In this document: in pieces, positions 24,640 through 35,540 of the stretch
Layout of the letters: every line of letters begins with the position of its first letter
Numbering within the stretch: the first letter of the stretch is position 1
Assembly: GCF_910592395.1 (NCBI RefSeq)
Contig: NC_088309.1
Location: 19,720,599-19,784,598, forward strand
Length of the DNA stretch: 64,000 bases
From: Lineus longissimus
Taxonomy: Eukaryota; Nemertea; Pilidiophora; Heteronemertea; Lineidae
Direction of reading: 5' to 3'
Notes under the pieces: generated by a model
Told to the model about the DNA's origin: nothing
Seen by the model: only the letters and a program-made list of their open reading frames with translations
The model's database searches: none
Translations under genes and position numbers: made by a program

Positions 24640-27600
24640 GAGACAAAGAGATCTCTCACTCGTGGGAAAAAGCAATAATCACTGGGTTTGATATTGATCA
24701 AAGATCGCTGCAATTTAAACCAGTTCTTGTCACAGGACCTGCGATGACCACTACAAATGAGCAATTTTTGTCGCAGGTGATCATTGTCGGACTCAATGTT
24801 CTCATCTGAGAAGTCACCCTCTCAATCACGCAATTATATAGTAAACAACCACATCACAGATGCCAAAACACTTACAGTACGCAGCAGAGCCCAAACCGAA
24901 CTGTTATCACCATATTGAATCAGGATAGCTTTGGGCTCCCCTCCCCAAGCACAACATGCCCTAGTCAATATTTTCAGCTCGACTCGAATCAATGCATTCA
25001 AGAGTTATAAAGAAACGGCATTTCGAACCGATGGTGATACATTATTCAAGCGAATGTACACAAGACAGATAAGGAGGAGAAACTGGAGTGAGATTGCTGA
25101 GAGATATCGCCTCACTACTCACTCGGGAGACACTTCAGCCAATTACTAGTATCATGAGTATAGGGCATGTTCAGCTAAAAAGATTTCGGATGCCTGTTGC
25201 TTTGGCTCTCAATTCATTCAAACATTTTGTCGAAATACAATGCGTACCCTTTCAGGTTTCAAGAGTTATTTATGAAGACAGAATGGCATAACTTTTGAGA
25301 ATCCTGGATTTTTCACTAATAGAAGGGCAATCAGAAATTACTTTCAGTGTGGAGGGGACTTAGTTGGTCAGTACGGTACCAGATATATCGGCCACTTGGA
25401 GAAAAGGATGTCTAAATTGAGGGAACTTGAGGAAGTTCTTGGAGTCCGATCTGAGAATGTGGCTCCATCTCTTTCTTCTTTTAATTTGGTCTCATGGCCC
25501 TGAGATGTATGTGAGTTGCCCCATTCAACATTCAAGAATGCGCTTTTTCAGATTCCATGTGCAGAGAAGACTTTTGTTGGTTTGAGGTTTCAATGGTGAC
25601 ATTTGGACAAGGTCTCAGCCGAATTAGGCCTCAATGTGTAACATACCTTCCATCTGCCAGCAAAGTTGGTCATATTTGCGAGTTCCTCGACTGATGCGCA
25701 GGTGTTAACCTAAGAACAACACCGCACAAAGCTTGCTACACTGTCTTTTTGCAAAATCAAAGGCAAGCTACACTAATTAGAGGCAACACATTGTCAAGCT
25801 CAAGATGTGACATTAACCACTTTCATTCTTGCATGTCTCAATCTGCCTTGAAGGTAGCTCCAGCGTTCATCATCAAAACCTATAATAAATATACCTAAAT
25901 AGATCTAGGAGGAGAAATAATCCATCAAGACCCGCCTATATCGACAATGGCGGCATCAATTTACGACAACGCAGTATCAATAATAAGACAATAAATTTCA
26001 ATATAATGTCACAGTGGTATTGTTTATACGGGAAGAATACAGGATGTGAATTTCTTCCAATAATCCATGCAATCTGATGGAATTAGCTGTATACAAACAT
26101 TGTGATGCAAATTGATGTACTGGCAATGAAGGGTTTACTTCAAGCTCAGGAATAAGAAAAGACAATTTGAATATCTAGGCAAATACTGACTGAGGGTTCC
26201 CTACCCTATCTTGAGCATGTTCAGCTACAGGCTTCAGGTCGGCCCGTCTCATCGAAACTGATATTTTTGAATGTTTGGTTAACGCTCCTCTTTTAGCTCT
26301 CATTAAGTCATAAACATTACTGAAAAAACCACCTGATTTGAACTATCAATCATATCAGATGAGTACTGCTTTAAGAAATGTTTAAACATGTTACAAGAGG
26401 AAAGTGACCAAGAACATGGTTATATGTGGTAACCTTGAGTCTATTTTCATGCACGCCGATTCCCTATTAAAGATAATCTGATGCATCAAAGGCGTAGAAT
26501 TTAGGACATATCTCTATACACGACAAGCAATTCTTCAGAATACTAGGAGACAGGACCATGAATTATAAATGAGTAAGAATTTTTATCGAAACATTACGAA
26601 AATCGTGTTACCGATAGCGATAAATGCCTATTTTATGTAATCATTTTGTTTCCATTGCGTGGATGTAGAAATTATAAGACCGACATGTATACTCAACGCG
26701 AATAAGCGCCGATAGCAAAAACGCACACTATGTTTCTCCGACTGTATGATGTTGATGCTTAAGCTGAGAGGGATCAGTTCCGGAACTTTCTAACATAGTT
26801 ACAAACCCCATTGGAATTGCGAGGAATGAATGGAAACGTGATGTGAAAAATTCAAACGTACCATATCATGTTTAGTCTCAGTAACATGTAGCTGCTGGCG
26901 TTTTCAGACAAAACCAGCTTTAAAATGTACTAGGCATTCTATTCAACGTCTTGTTTGACGTCAGCTAAACTGTTTTTTTTCACTGCAAAGGTTTAGTCAA
27001 AAAGCGTATTACAAGAGACTGACGAGGGAATACAAATTTCTATAGTAAATCTGCTTTGAAAATTTACGTAATTTTTTAAAAGGTCCTATATTTCACATTT
27101 TGCACAAGACATTTTTTATCTGTCCGTGCATTATGAGGCTAAAATGATTTTTGAAGTCTAAAATTCGAGTGAACATCACTCTTTATTTTCAGCAAGAAAT
27201 GGGCCCATTTAAATACGGACGACACAAAAAGTTCACATGGCATAAGACCAGACATCTAAAGACGAACATCAATAAAGCTTCTCTGCCATCCCAATGATTG
27301 AGGAGTCTCATCAAGTCACTAGAAAATAAATCGATGCAATTTCTAACGAAGTGTAAAGTTCTTGACACGAAGAATATGTCAGAATGTGCCATTATTGAGT
27401 TTCGGGAACCATTTTGACTACAAAAATAGTACTTTCAGAAAAAAATACAGAATGTTTTGAAAGGTATTTCTCAATTCTGATTTCTAATATCTTCCAATGA
27501 TGAAGGTCTTGACATGAATAGTGCCAAAATTGATTTTCTGGAACTGTTTGGACTACAATAATACTATATTAAGAAATAATTCATGTTTCAAAATATATTT

Positions 27601-28040
27601 CACATTTTTGATTTCTAATATCTACAGCTATGTTGAAAAAAACTGAAATTTCCCAACATGATTACTGTTAAAGCGACATTTCCAGAACAAAAAAATTCAT
27701 AATTTTTATATTGGCGGATTACAATTTTCTTTGGTTCTCAAAATAATTTGTTTTCTTCTGCAATCTGCATTTTACTTATATCTAGGTTCAGTGCATTTTG
27801 GCAGTCAGCTTTCATTTTTTTGTCAACATCAGAGTTCAACATTTTTCATGTGATGAAATACTCTGAGGACCAAATGTTAGCTTTATACAGATTCATCATC
27901 AATAGGATTTAGCAGCAATTTAAAAATCTATGTAGATACAGAACCACACCACTCGTATAGTACATATACTCATATCGATCTCCCCTGTTTTTAATATACA
28001 CTTAAAAGTAAAATATTTATAAAGTATTTTCATAATTTGA
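24640..28040. other. No gene recognised; would be intron of a minus-strand gene if the 28.1-kb exon is real
   Basis: Very AT-rich towards 28 kb. No domain-bearing frame, tandem array or transposon end was seen. If the exon at 28049-28203 is genuine, its next exon must lie somewhere below 28049 and must supply one base to complete a TT- codon. I could not place it. Confidence 0.4.
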
Positions 28041-28048
28041 ATACTCAC

Positions 28049-28203
28049 AAGTAATGGTATTGAGGTCCATATTCGTAATCATAATCATAATAACTCTGAT
28101 TGAGGAAAGGTGGCACATAAAATCCACGCGTTATAATTGTTTCAATAGTCCTTGCATAGATACCATCCAGCACAGTAGTCTGGGTCACCCCCATAATTCC
28201 CAT
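28049..28203 (-). CDS. Candidate first coding exon of a minus-strand gene
   Basis: An ATG (complement of 28201-28203) has A at -3 and G at +4, and an in-frame TAA lies 24 nt upstream, so the start is well defined. The frame runs 51 codons plus 2 nt to a strong donor, ACTT|GTGAGT. The peptide starts MGIMGVTQTTVLDGIYA, continues TIETIITRGFYVPPF and ends in a tyrosine-rich stretch (NQSYYDYDYEYGPQYHY) with one N-Q-S glycosylation sequon. An alternative is an internal exon beginning after the CAG at +30. I do not recognise the protein. The CpG-rich, motif-bearing sequence immediately upstream supports a gene 5' end. Frame length alone would not be convincing. Confidence 0.5.
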
Positions 28204-28222
28204 TGTCAAGAAGAAAAAAGTT

Positions 28223-28277
28223 TAATCCAGAGTCCGCCTCCGAGGTAATCCGTTAATCCAGTAATCCTATGTAATCC
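28223..28277. promoter_or_regulatory. Cluster of five TAATCC (K50 homeodomain-type) sites
   Basis: TAATCC occurs at 28223, 28246, 28254, 28262 and 28272, all in the same orientation on the plus strand. This hexamer is the established core for K50 homeodomain factors (Otx, Goosecoid, Pitx, Bicoid). Spacings of 23, 8, 8 and 10 bp suggest partial local duplication, so the cluster may be either a homotypic regulatory element or a decayed short tandem repeat. Confidence 0.55.
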
Positions 28278-28475
28278 AAAGTTAGTAGCACCATGGAGCT
28301 CCATACACTTTGAGAGATCACGGACTTCTAAATCCGTTATTCGAAATCGACACCATTCATTGCTTGAAAACCACAACGTAACCAGGTGCTAGCCAATCAG
28401 TGACAGGTTGACAACTGCGAGACTTCTCTCGCGGCAAAACATGCTCAGATCTGTTGTAAACTCCAAACAGGGATT

Positions 28476-28487
28476 CACTCGCGAGTG
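28476..28487. promoter_or_regulatory. 12-bp CGCG palindrome
   Basis: CACTCGCGAGTG is a perfect palindrome containing CTCGCGAG, the central eight bases of the TCTCGCGAGA promoter element bound by BANP in vertebrates. A half-match, TCTCGCGG, lies 49 bp away at 28427. Function here is inferred. Confidence 0.45.
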
Positions 28488-28559
28488 TGAGTCGCTGTAT
28501 CAAACGTTAGCGCATAGAAACACTATTGGGGCAAACGAGGCAGTGTCGCTCTCTCGTTT

Positions 28560-30940
28560 CAACTGAGAATCAGAAAATCAATATCAAAGGCGTTGAGGTG
28601 TTAAGTTTTATACATTGATGCAGCAGACGGGGAGGATTTATAAATCGAAAACTTAACAGACAAAACTGTGAAGCTACATGCATGGGATCTTGACAATTAA
28701 TACATCTGGGTGTTTTGTCCTTGTTTATGAACAGAAACACAGCATGGTAGTTGTTCTACGGAATATTCAGCAGGGGGGCACAATCATGAGAAACTAATGG
28801 TTCAAAGCTTTTGAGAAATAACGGTAAATTGATGCAAAATGATTCTGGTGGAAAAAAGCTGTTTCATTCCAGATGGATTTGATAAATAATTGAAGACTCA
28901 TAAAAGATTTTGCCAACGGCACCTGCTTTCCTTCCCATCAAAGTTATCACTGCCATCTTCGTCTCTTTTATCCAGTCCTCTCTCTTTCTGCAAGCCGATA
29001 GAATTATCAAAACTTTTTCATATTAGCAAAAATTAGTATAGAATCTATATCAGCTTACTTGACACTGATTAAGAATTATCAAAGAATGGTCTTAATTTAT
29101 TCTTCATATTCCCATTTGTAGGAATGCTTTAACAGAGCATTGTACGATGATATCATCTATATCGTGATTAATTTTTATAACATTATGGCTAACATTACCA
29201 AGAGTACATTTGTGACAAGATATACAAGTATATATCTATTTTCTATTTCCTATTATCCTGACTCAAAGAATTTTTTCTGCAATGTACTCTAACGCAACTA
29301 ATGGCATTAAGAAACAGGTAAAAAAACAGCAGCAAGCAGAATCCATATTTCAGCAAACATAACTTTAATAGCGCGGCAAGAAAATTTTCAAATTTCTGAG
29401 CTTTGCCACGTTCTGAGCTGTATAATCTTGGTAGAATTTCTAAAGAGAAATTGGCCACAGGCAGATCCAAGACTGCACGCAAATTCATTTTTTTCAGAAG
29501 CTTTATGGCTATCACAGCATGTGATTTTCTGAGCGAAGCATTTTAAAACACCTTAGTTACAATGTTTCTTGGATCATGTATTAGCCTCGTTTTCACCACA
29601 GAGGTTTTGGTGAGACAACTATAACCTCTTGGGTTGGTAGAAAATGTGTCCAATGTAGATTCTCAACAGATTATGCTCAGATTATATAAAGTTTGAGGTC
29701 TAGCTGTTAGAATATAAATTGATACCTCACAGTCGGTATTGGTTGTCTCACCAAACAGTGCCTCATGGTTGAGCAGAGACAAACCAAGCAAATTACCATC
29801 CAAAATATGTGAAGTTAAGCTGGACAAAATCAATGAATGTGCTAAATGTAGATGCACTATACAACACTGCCTGGTTTTGCTGGCACGAGAATCTGAGTAT
29901 CTTAGGGCATTTTACACAAAATATAGCTCGTCTGAAATCAACACTGATCTTTTTGTCTCTTTTGTAGCTTTCTTTAGACTGCCAACAATATCATATACAA
30001 GTTATACCCAATTGCTTCACAAGATGCACAAAGCAAGCACATTTTCAAAAGCTTGTCGGTATTCACACAAAGTTATGTCATCAACCTATTCACGAGTGAA
30101 CAACAGATTGTTGAAACACAATGACAGATTCGCAGGTATGTAATTTCACAGAATTTACTAATGGACTGCCTTCTTAAATGTTCATGAAGGTCTTTATTAA
30201 TACAAAGCATGAAGGCAACAACATCCCACTGAATCAGGGAATCATTTTCATCACAAAAGTGCATAGAAGCCACAAAGGATATAGTTTAAAATGTCAATCA
30301 GTAACTTGTTGCAACCTTTATACCAGGTTGAAAAATTACTTAAAAAGGCCGGAAAAAAAATCCGAGTTTCGGGAGCAAAATGTTGTTTACATCACCTTTG
30401 TTGCCAAAATACTCACAGAACTCAGATTTTTACTCTGAAAATCCTCATATGAAAATCATGTTCAGTCCAGATCGGGCAAAAAGAGAGAATCTTCTTTGTC
30501 GACTTAAGTTGAGATCGGGCTTCAAAGGTTATTGCAAAAACAAGAAAAATGTGCATGGAATATGAAATACAAGCTGTTATACTTCCTATGAGAACCAACC
30601 CCTTTACATTTTAATCTTCATTTTGTGTTTCTCAAAGTACTAAACACACTCGGGAATCTTTTGGAGTAAAATTGCAAAGGAAGGAGGAAGATAAAATCAA
30701 AGACATATCCTCGACATGATATTTTTTACTTCATGCTTTTGGCTATTCAAAAGTTTGAAAGCGTGATCGGCAATCAATCGGAAGGTTTCTTTTGAAACTT
30801 TTTTACCTTGGAGAAAGTAAAAGATGCCTAAGGCAGAGAATAAATAAGGACTAGATTTATTCTTTCCAAGTGCAAAACAGCAGATCTTACAGCAACTTGG
30901 GCAGAGATACCTTTAGTCACCCACACAATGACATTTCACA
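28560..30940. other. No gene recognised; several moderate open frames
   Basis: Two frames stand out. Minus 29243-29515 (90 codons) contains LDLPVANFSLEILPRLYSSE and then a leucine/phenylalanine-rich stretch. Plus 29739-30143 (134 codons) ends at a good donor, CGCAG|GTATGT (30136), with a possible acceptor TGTCTCTTTTGTAG near 29968. Neither has a recognised motif, and frames of this length are expected by chance. Confidence 0.35.
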
Positions 30941-30941
30941 G

Positions 30942-31111
30942 GCAATTTTCGAACTTATAGGGGCAAGCCGTGACAGAAAGGTTACTGAGTCTCGCTTTGA
31001 GCAACATCCATATTTTATCGGATCTGGGTGTGAGACCTTAACCAGACTCAAGCTAGTTGGATTGACCAGTCATAGTATCGAGATGGTCTTACACCCCTTC
31101 CCCTATATCAG
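30942..31111 (+). CDS. Candidate internal coding exon, unidentified
   Basis: A fair acceptor, AATGACATTTCACAG, at 30941 and a donor, ATCAG|GTATGG, at 31111/31112 enclose 56 open codons plus 2 nt. The reading is AIFELIGASRDRKVTESRFE, then HPYFIGSGCETLTRLKLVG, ending HPFPYI. Amino-acid composition is balanced and codons are not low-complexity. No domain is recognised. The polypyrimidine tract is weak, which keeps confidence low. Confidence 0.28.
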
Positions 31112-31479
31112 GTATGGCCCGAACTCAAACTTGTCAACTCTAACATTTTCATTCAGTGAAGTCAGCCACTATCATCTAGGCGCCTAGGCACAGCCTTTGT
31201 CAGTCCAAAGGGTGATGTTTTATTAGAGTGTGGTTACATGGTTCAGTTCTGGACCAGAGGACGGGAGCTGTGATGACCTATGACCAAAACACGCACTAGA
31301 CAATGCTAGTGCGTAAGTTCAAATAGGACATCCACTCCAGGATGACAAGTCCGGTGGATCTTTACACTCATCAGCGCAACCTGACTGCGGTGAACAGGCT
31401 AGTCTGTCATGACATTCTAACAACTTACTTACAACTTAATTAGACAAATGGTCATTGGGGAGTGATGTATTGGGCCACT

Positions 31480-31686
31480 ACATGTCAAGACTTGCCGATT
31501 TCATTACTGGGGAGTTGCGCTGACACATTAACTGTCACGAAGACTCTCAACTCCCCTGTTGTTCGTATCCTTGAAGACCAAAGGAGAAATTCAATTTTAT
31601 GTGTCAGAATATTCAATGCTATCTTGTTCCTCAAAGGACCCCGAACAAGCCAATTCTGGCACTGCCTCCAGTATTCATGATCGCAT
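31480..31686 (-). CDS. Possible terminal exon, phase-compatible with the exon at 32119-32266
   Basis: A strong minus-strand acceptor (GATTTTTGTTGCAG) precedes 31686. If joined after the 2-nt overhang of the exon at 32119-32266, the frame reads (E)CDHEYWRQCQNWLVRGPL, continues for about 67 codons, and stops at TGA. An alternative downstream exon at 31793-31853 (DFNAATILAVISNKNIARLQ, ending CAG|GTAACA) also fits that overhang, so the chain is ambiguous. No homologue is recognised. Confidence 0.22.
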
Positions 31687-32118
31687 CTGCAACAAAAATC
31701 TCTCACTTGCTCCGGTCAATCGCAGGAACCTGCAACAACAGGTGATCGCACTGACCTGGGATCCATATAAAACCTTACCATACCATTGTTACCTGTAGAC
31801 GAGCAATGTTTTTATTGCTGATCACAGCAAGAATTGTTGCAGCATTAAAATCGCTCTCTGTTTGATAAGATACAACTTATGCATAGGCTGAGGCTGAATT
31901 CTTTTCACAGCCTTCTTTTATATGCCTTTCATGTCAACTACATTATCTAAGCCCAGGGATGGCAATTTCTATTTCTTTATGAAACAGAATATTTTAATAT
32001 TCTGTTTTTCAAAAAGAGGGAAGTACCATCCCCTTTAAAAAGGAGCATTGCCATTAGGGATGAGTTTGAAATATCAAGAACAAAAGTTACAGCCGGTGTA
32101 CCCTTAAGATACACTTAC

Positions 32119-32266
32119 TCATCTTGCATAGTACACCGACAAAGGCAACTTTCCAAATTGGCTTCACTCAGTTTCTCCATCTTTAATGTGGCCAATTTGA
32201 AGTCATCGCGGTCGTTTCCTTGACTTAAATAAACCAATCTTCTTCCCGCAGAGTCGGAATGAGGTA
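32119..32266 (-). CDS. Candidate coding exon (possible start exon), unidentified
   Basis: The acceptor CCTGTTTATTCCTGTCTAG lies just above 32266 and a strong donor, GATGA|GTAAGT, ends the exon at 32119. One frame is open throughout: 2 nt, then 48 codons, then 2 nt. It reads PHSDSAGRRLVYLSQGNDR, then DDFKLATLKMEKLSEANLES, then CLCRCTMQD. An internal ATG (MEKLSEANLE) has A at -3 and G at +4, so this could instead be a first coding exon. Charge pattern and splice signals are the most exon-like of the coding candidates here after 28049-28203. The protein family is not recognised. The sequence upstream, towards 32.5 kb, is low-complexity and tandem-repeated. Confidence 0.4.
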
Positions 32267-32510
32267 CTAGACAGGAATAAACAGGTATACCTTTAGCTGC
32301 TCTCTTTTTGTTTTAGCAGCATCTTTCTATCTTCCAACATTTTATTCGAAGAAATATCATTTACCGAACATTTTGGGGGCATTTTATTTTTTTCGCGGTT
32401 TTGCAAATATTATCAAGTCAGGAAAATAGTATCGTAATCTGCCAAACTGAAATTCATGATTTCTAGGTTACATTGTACTTTGTTGCTGCAGGGTGACGAC
32501 AGGCTCAGAA

Positions 32511-32530
32511 GGGGGGGGGGGAGGGGAGGG
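32511..32530. repeat. G-rich tract
   Basis: Ten consecutive G residues followed by GAGGGGAGGGAG, a potential G-quadruplex on the plus strand, directly preceding the 61-bp array. Confidence 0.8.
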
Positions 32531-32571
32531 AGCAGCATATTTAAAGCCCAAGCATAAAGCAGGTGTGTAGG

Positions 32572-32811
32572 CATCTTATTTAAAGGATGGCATCGCATGA
32601 ATGACCTAGCAGCTAATATCCTACGAAAAAGCCATCTTATTTAAAGGATGGCATCGCATGACCTAGCAGTTAATATCCTACGAAACAGCCATCTTATTTA
32701 AAGGATGGCATCGCATGAATGACCTAGGAGTTAATATCCTACGAAACAGCCATCTTATTTAAAGGATGGCATCGCATGAATGACCTAGCAGTTAATATCC
32801 TATGAAACAGC
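32572..32811. repeat. 61-bp minisatellite, 4 copies
   Basis: Copies start at 32572, 32633, 32690 and 32751. The second is 57 bp because it lacks one AATG. Units are almost identical, so the array is young. Each unit junction carries an imperfect palindrome, CCATCTTATTTAAAGGATGG, with CCATC/GATGG arms, so the array is a series of phased small hairpins. Confidence 0.93.
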
Positions 32812-33999
32812 CATACATTTACAACTTGGGTCACTTATCCCGCCCTCCAGGCCTAAAAATCAGCTGACTTGTCTTCAAACCCAAAGTGACATTGCATCTA
32901 AGTACAAAAGTGCTGACAAAGCATATGTCAGTGATGTACATGTACACATATGAACATTTTGAAAGGCTAAATAATCTTGTACAAACCTTCGCTTTCGTCG
33001 TCGACGTGATTTCTTCATGACGAATCAAAGTCAGGAACCAAGTATTGTATTAGGATACAAGAGTACAAAACAGAGGTCTCGGAAACAAAATCGTAAGGTA
33101 TGATGCTGCCTAGGCCTAGTACATGTACGCATGAGACACTTGTATCAAGTTTACATATAACATTTAAACTAGCATCCATTGCCTAAGGCTACATCACATG
33201 GATGGTGACAAAAGTTAACCTAGCGGGCTGGCTCATGGAAATAAAAGAAGAGGACAATAGGTTACAAAAGGTAGCTAATGGATTTTCAATTCAAATCCAT
33301 CTCATGCTGAGTATACAGAAAGTACCATGGTTTTATAGTATAACTGTATACCAAAGTAAACATGAACTTTGGTGAAGTGAACTTCTAATTGCCCATGCTA
33401 TCTAGATGATAAGATGTTGTACAATTATGACACAAAAGCAGCTATTTTGTTCACAAAAGCCAAATGATCCCTCAAACTCCCTGGAAAAACCTTCTTAGAA
33501 ACCATCAATAAATGGTGCAGTTGGATTGAATCGGATTGAATCGTCATAGTTACCTTTTTTCTACATGTTCATTTGTTGTCAATAATATGTTGGTAACGAA
33601 GGTAACTGGCAATCAATTTGAATAATTAACAGATATTCTATTGATTCGATTGTAAGTTAAGCTGTTCTAATCAATTATAGGAGATTTCAAAAGCCGGGAA
33701 ACCTCTATTGCAATCTAGCTGCTTGCAGCAGAGATGCGAACTGTATTTTCAGCAACTGCTGGCGTAACGGATATATTCTGATAGAAGCACCTCTGCGGAT
33801 ATGTTTTGAGTGATATCACAAGTGCAGCCGCAAGTCCACTGGTGTCGTCCAGAAATAAGACTGGCCACATGCTTTTGCAACGCCAACAACCCTTCTACCA
33901 ACTGAATTGAACCCAACTGTTCACGTTTTCGGCAGGCCGAATCTGGCTGTCTCATCATCACAGGAGTTTTTGAACATGTTAAATTGGAAATGAAAAGGT

Positions 34000-34340
34000 A
34001 CATTTTAATGTGGGATGAAAATGAAAGAGTTGGCTAAAAGGCTGATATTGCGAAATGAACTTAAAAACGTCCCATAGAAAATTTTCTTCGCCGAAAAAAT
34101 GATTGTCAGAGGTCATTTGACCAGGGGGGTCCTGTGTACAAAGTTTCAAGTTCGTAGCCCTAGCGGTTAAGAAACGTGCCACCGTTTTTGAAACAGGATA
34201 CAAACGACAACGAAGACGATGGACGACAGACACAGCAGTGTTGTATAGACTCCCCTACGGTGAAACAGGATAGAGACGACAACGACAATGGACGACGGAC
34301 GACAGACACAGCAGTGTTGTATAGACTCCCTCACGGTGGC
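34000..34340 (+). mobile_element. Diverged relative of the hairpin-tailed interspersed repeat, with a 72-bp duplicated 3' part
   Basis: The phrase GGTCCTGTGTACAAAGTTTC, then 'GTAGCCCTAGCGGTTAAGAAACGTGCC', aligns with the 3' part of the young copies at 40.9-51.2 kb ('GTGTACCAAGTTTCAA', 'AGCTCTAACAGTTACGAAACGTGCC'). The GACGACGG-type tail follows, but the end is different (CAGCAGTGTTGTATAGACTC). The last 72 bp are tandemly duplicated (34190-34261, 34262-34337). No hairpin GCTCACCTC is present, so it represents a different subfamily or a recombinant. Confidence 0.6.
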
Positions 34341-35234
34341 CAACTCAACTAAGAGACAAGACTTACTTCAGCGAACAAAATGAACATTAACATGACAAAG
34401 TTAGCGGCCCCAGAACAAATTCCAAAAGTTTACTTCTTATCACAGATCACAGCACAACATGAAAAGAAAGTTGAAATATGCTTTTGACTTCTAAATTTAT
34501 TCAAAGATTCAACATGTTCAATGCAATGAGCATTTTTACTGACCCCCTTCACCTGTTTTAAACATTGTTCGTTCCTTGAGTTGTCAGTAACATGTGTATG
34601 GTGCGGACAGAAATTCCGTCTGACAGAAATTCCACCCAATTACACATTGCCTTATTCAACCTACCTATGTCAAAAGGTTCAGACATAATTTTAATAATCA
34701 AGGTTTATGGCACTGTCAGATTGCAGATATTTTCCTGAAAAATGCGATATTTGTGATATTCATGATATTTGAGTAAAATCAGGTGTTTGTACAAACAAGG
34801 AACTAACACTTTGATTCAACTGCAAGGAGAGATCTCCTATAGGGATTTTGGCCACAAGCATTATTTCCATTGTTATTTTCGAACAACAACTCTCATGCAC
34901 TATAACACCGATAATTCCTTTATTTGTCAAGTCAAAAATAGATCTTCCTTTTGTAACTGTATTGTTATAAAGTTACAAACAGCAATAGCAGCTTGTATTG
35001 ACAAGGTTTCCAATACAATAATCAAAATAATCCCCTGGGCAAAAAAATAAGACGGAATCATTTAGGCTTTTCACCAGTAACTGTCCACATTCTTTTTGGT
35101 CATTGTCATGATTTTGTGAAAAACTACCTGGCCGATATACTCAGTTTTGTTTTTTAAATCTCGTTTTTGGACCCAAAACAATTTTCAGGCGAGAGATTTG
35201 CTTTATCTTCTCTTTCTCCAAATGCTATACACAG

Positions 35235-35467
35235 ATCCTTTAACCGGAGCTGGTCACAAGATAGAACTCAATAACCTGGTGAAAACAACTCATGAATTCG
35301 TGAAGTCTTGTCACAGTGTCAAATTTTTATACTTATACTCACCACTTCGACAAAGACTCGATGAACTGAAGCAAATAATTTCAAACTACTCGCCCATTAC
35401 CTGGTACATTGACTCACCAAACCCTGCTGGATGGAGACTTCAATCACAAACTGCTACTTACCTATAA
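35235..35467 (+). CDS. Candidate terminal coding exon, unidentified
   Basis: A pyrimidine-rich acceptor (TTCTCTTTCTCC about 20 nt before CACAG) at 35234 opens a frame that continues for about 76 codons to TAA. It reads PLTGAGHKIELNNLVKTTHE, then LRQRLDELKQIISNYSPIT, then WYIDSPNPAGWRL. The minus strand has competing splice-like signals in the same interval (donors at GTG|GTGAGT and CAG|GTAATG), so strand is uncertain. No homologue is recognised. Confidence 0.28.
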
Positions 35468-35506
35468 CAGAAGAGAAGACATCATTCATTAGTCTAAATA
35501 CAAATA

Positions 35507-35540
35507 AATATATATATATATATATTGAATGGGGGGGGGG
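35507..35540. repeat. (TA)n microsatellite followed by G10
   Basis: An alternating TA run ends in TATTGAAT and is directly followed by ten G residues. It produces the YIYIYIYL peptide in a minus-strand frame, which is not a gene. Confidence 0.9.

Larger units (their letters stand above)
28204..28560 (-). promoter_or_regulatory. CpG-enriched promoter / 5' UTR candidate
   Basis: I count about 19 CpG dinucleotides between 28220 and 28560, against only a handful in the 500 bp just below the exon. The patch holds five TAATCC motifs (28223-28277), an NF-Y-type AGCCAATCAG (28391-28400), TCTCGCGG (28427-28434) and the palindrome CACTCGCGAGTG (28476-28487). This mix is typical of TATA-less CpG promoters. 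The direction towards the minus-strand ATG at 28203 is inferred from position. A divergent plus-strand transcript is possible. I cannot locate the transcription start. Confidence 0.5.
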
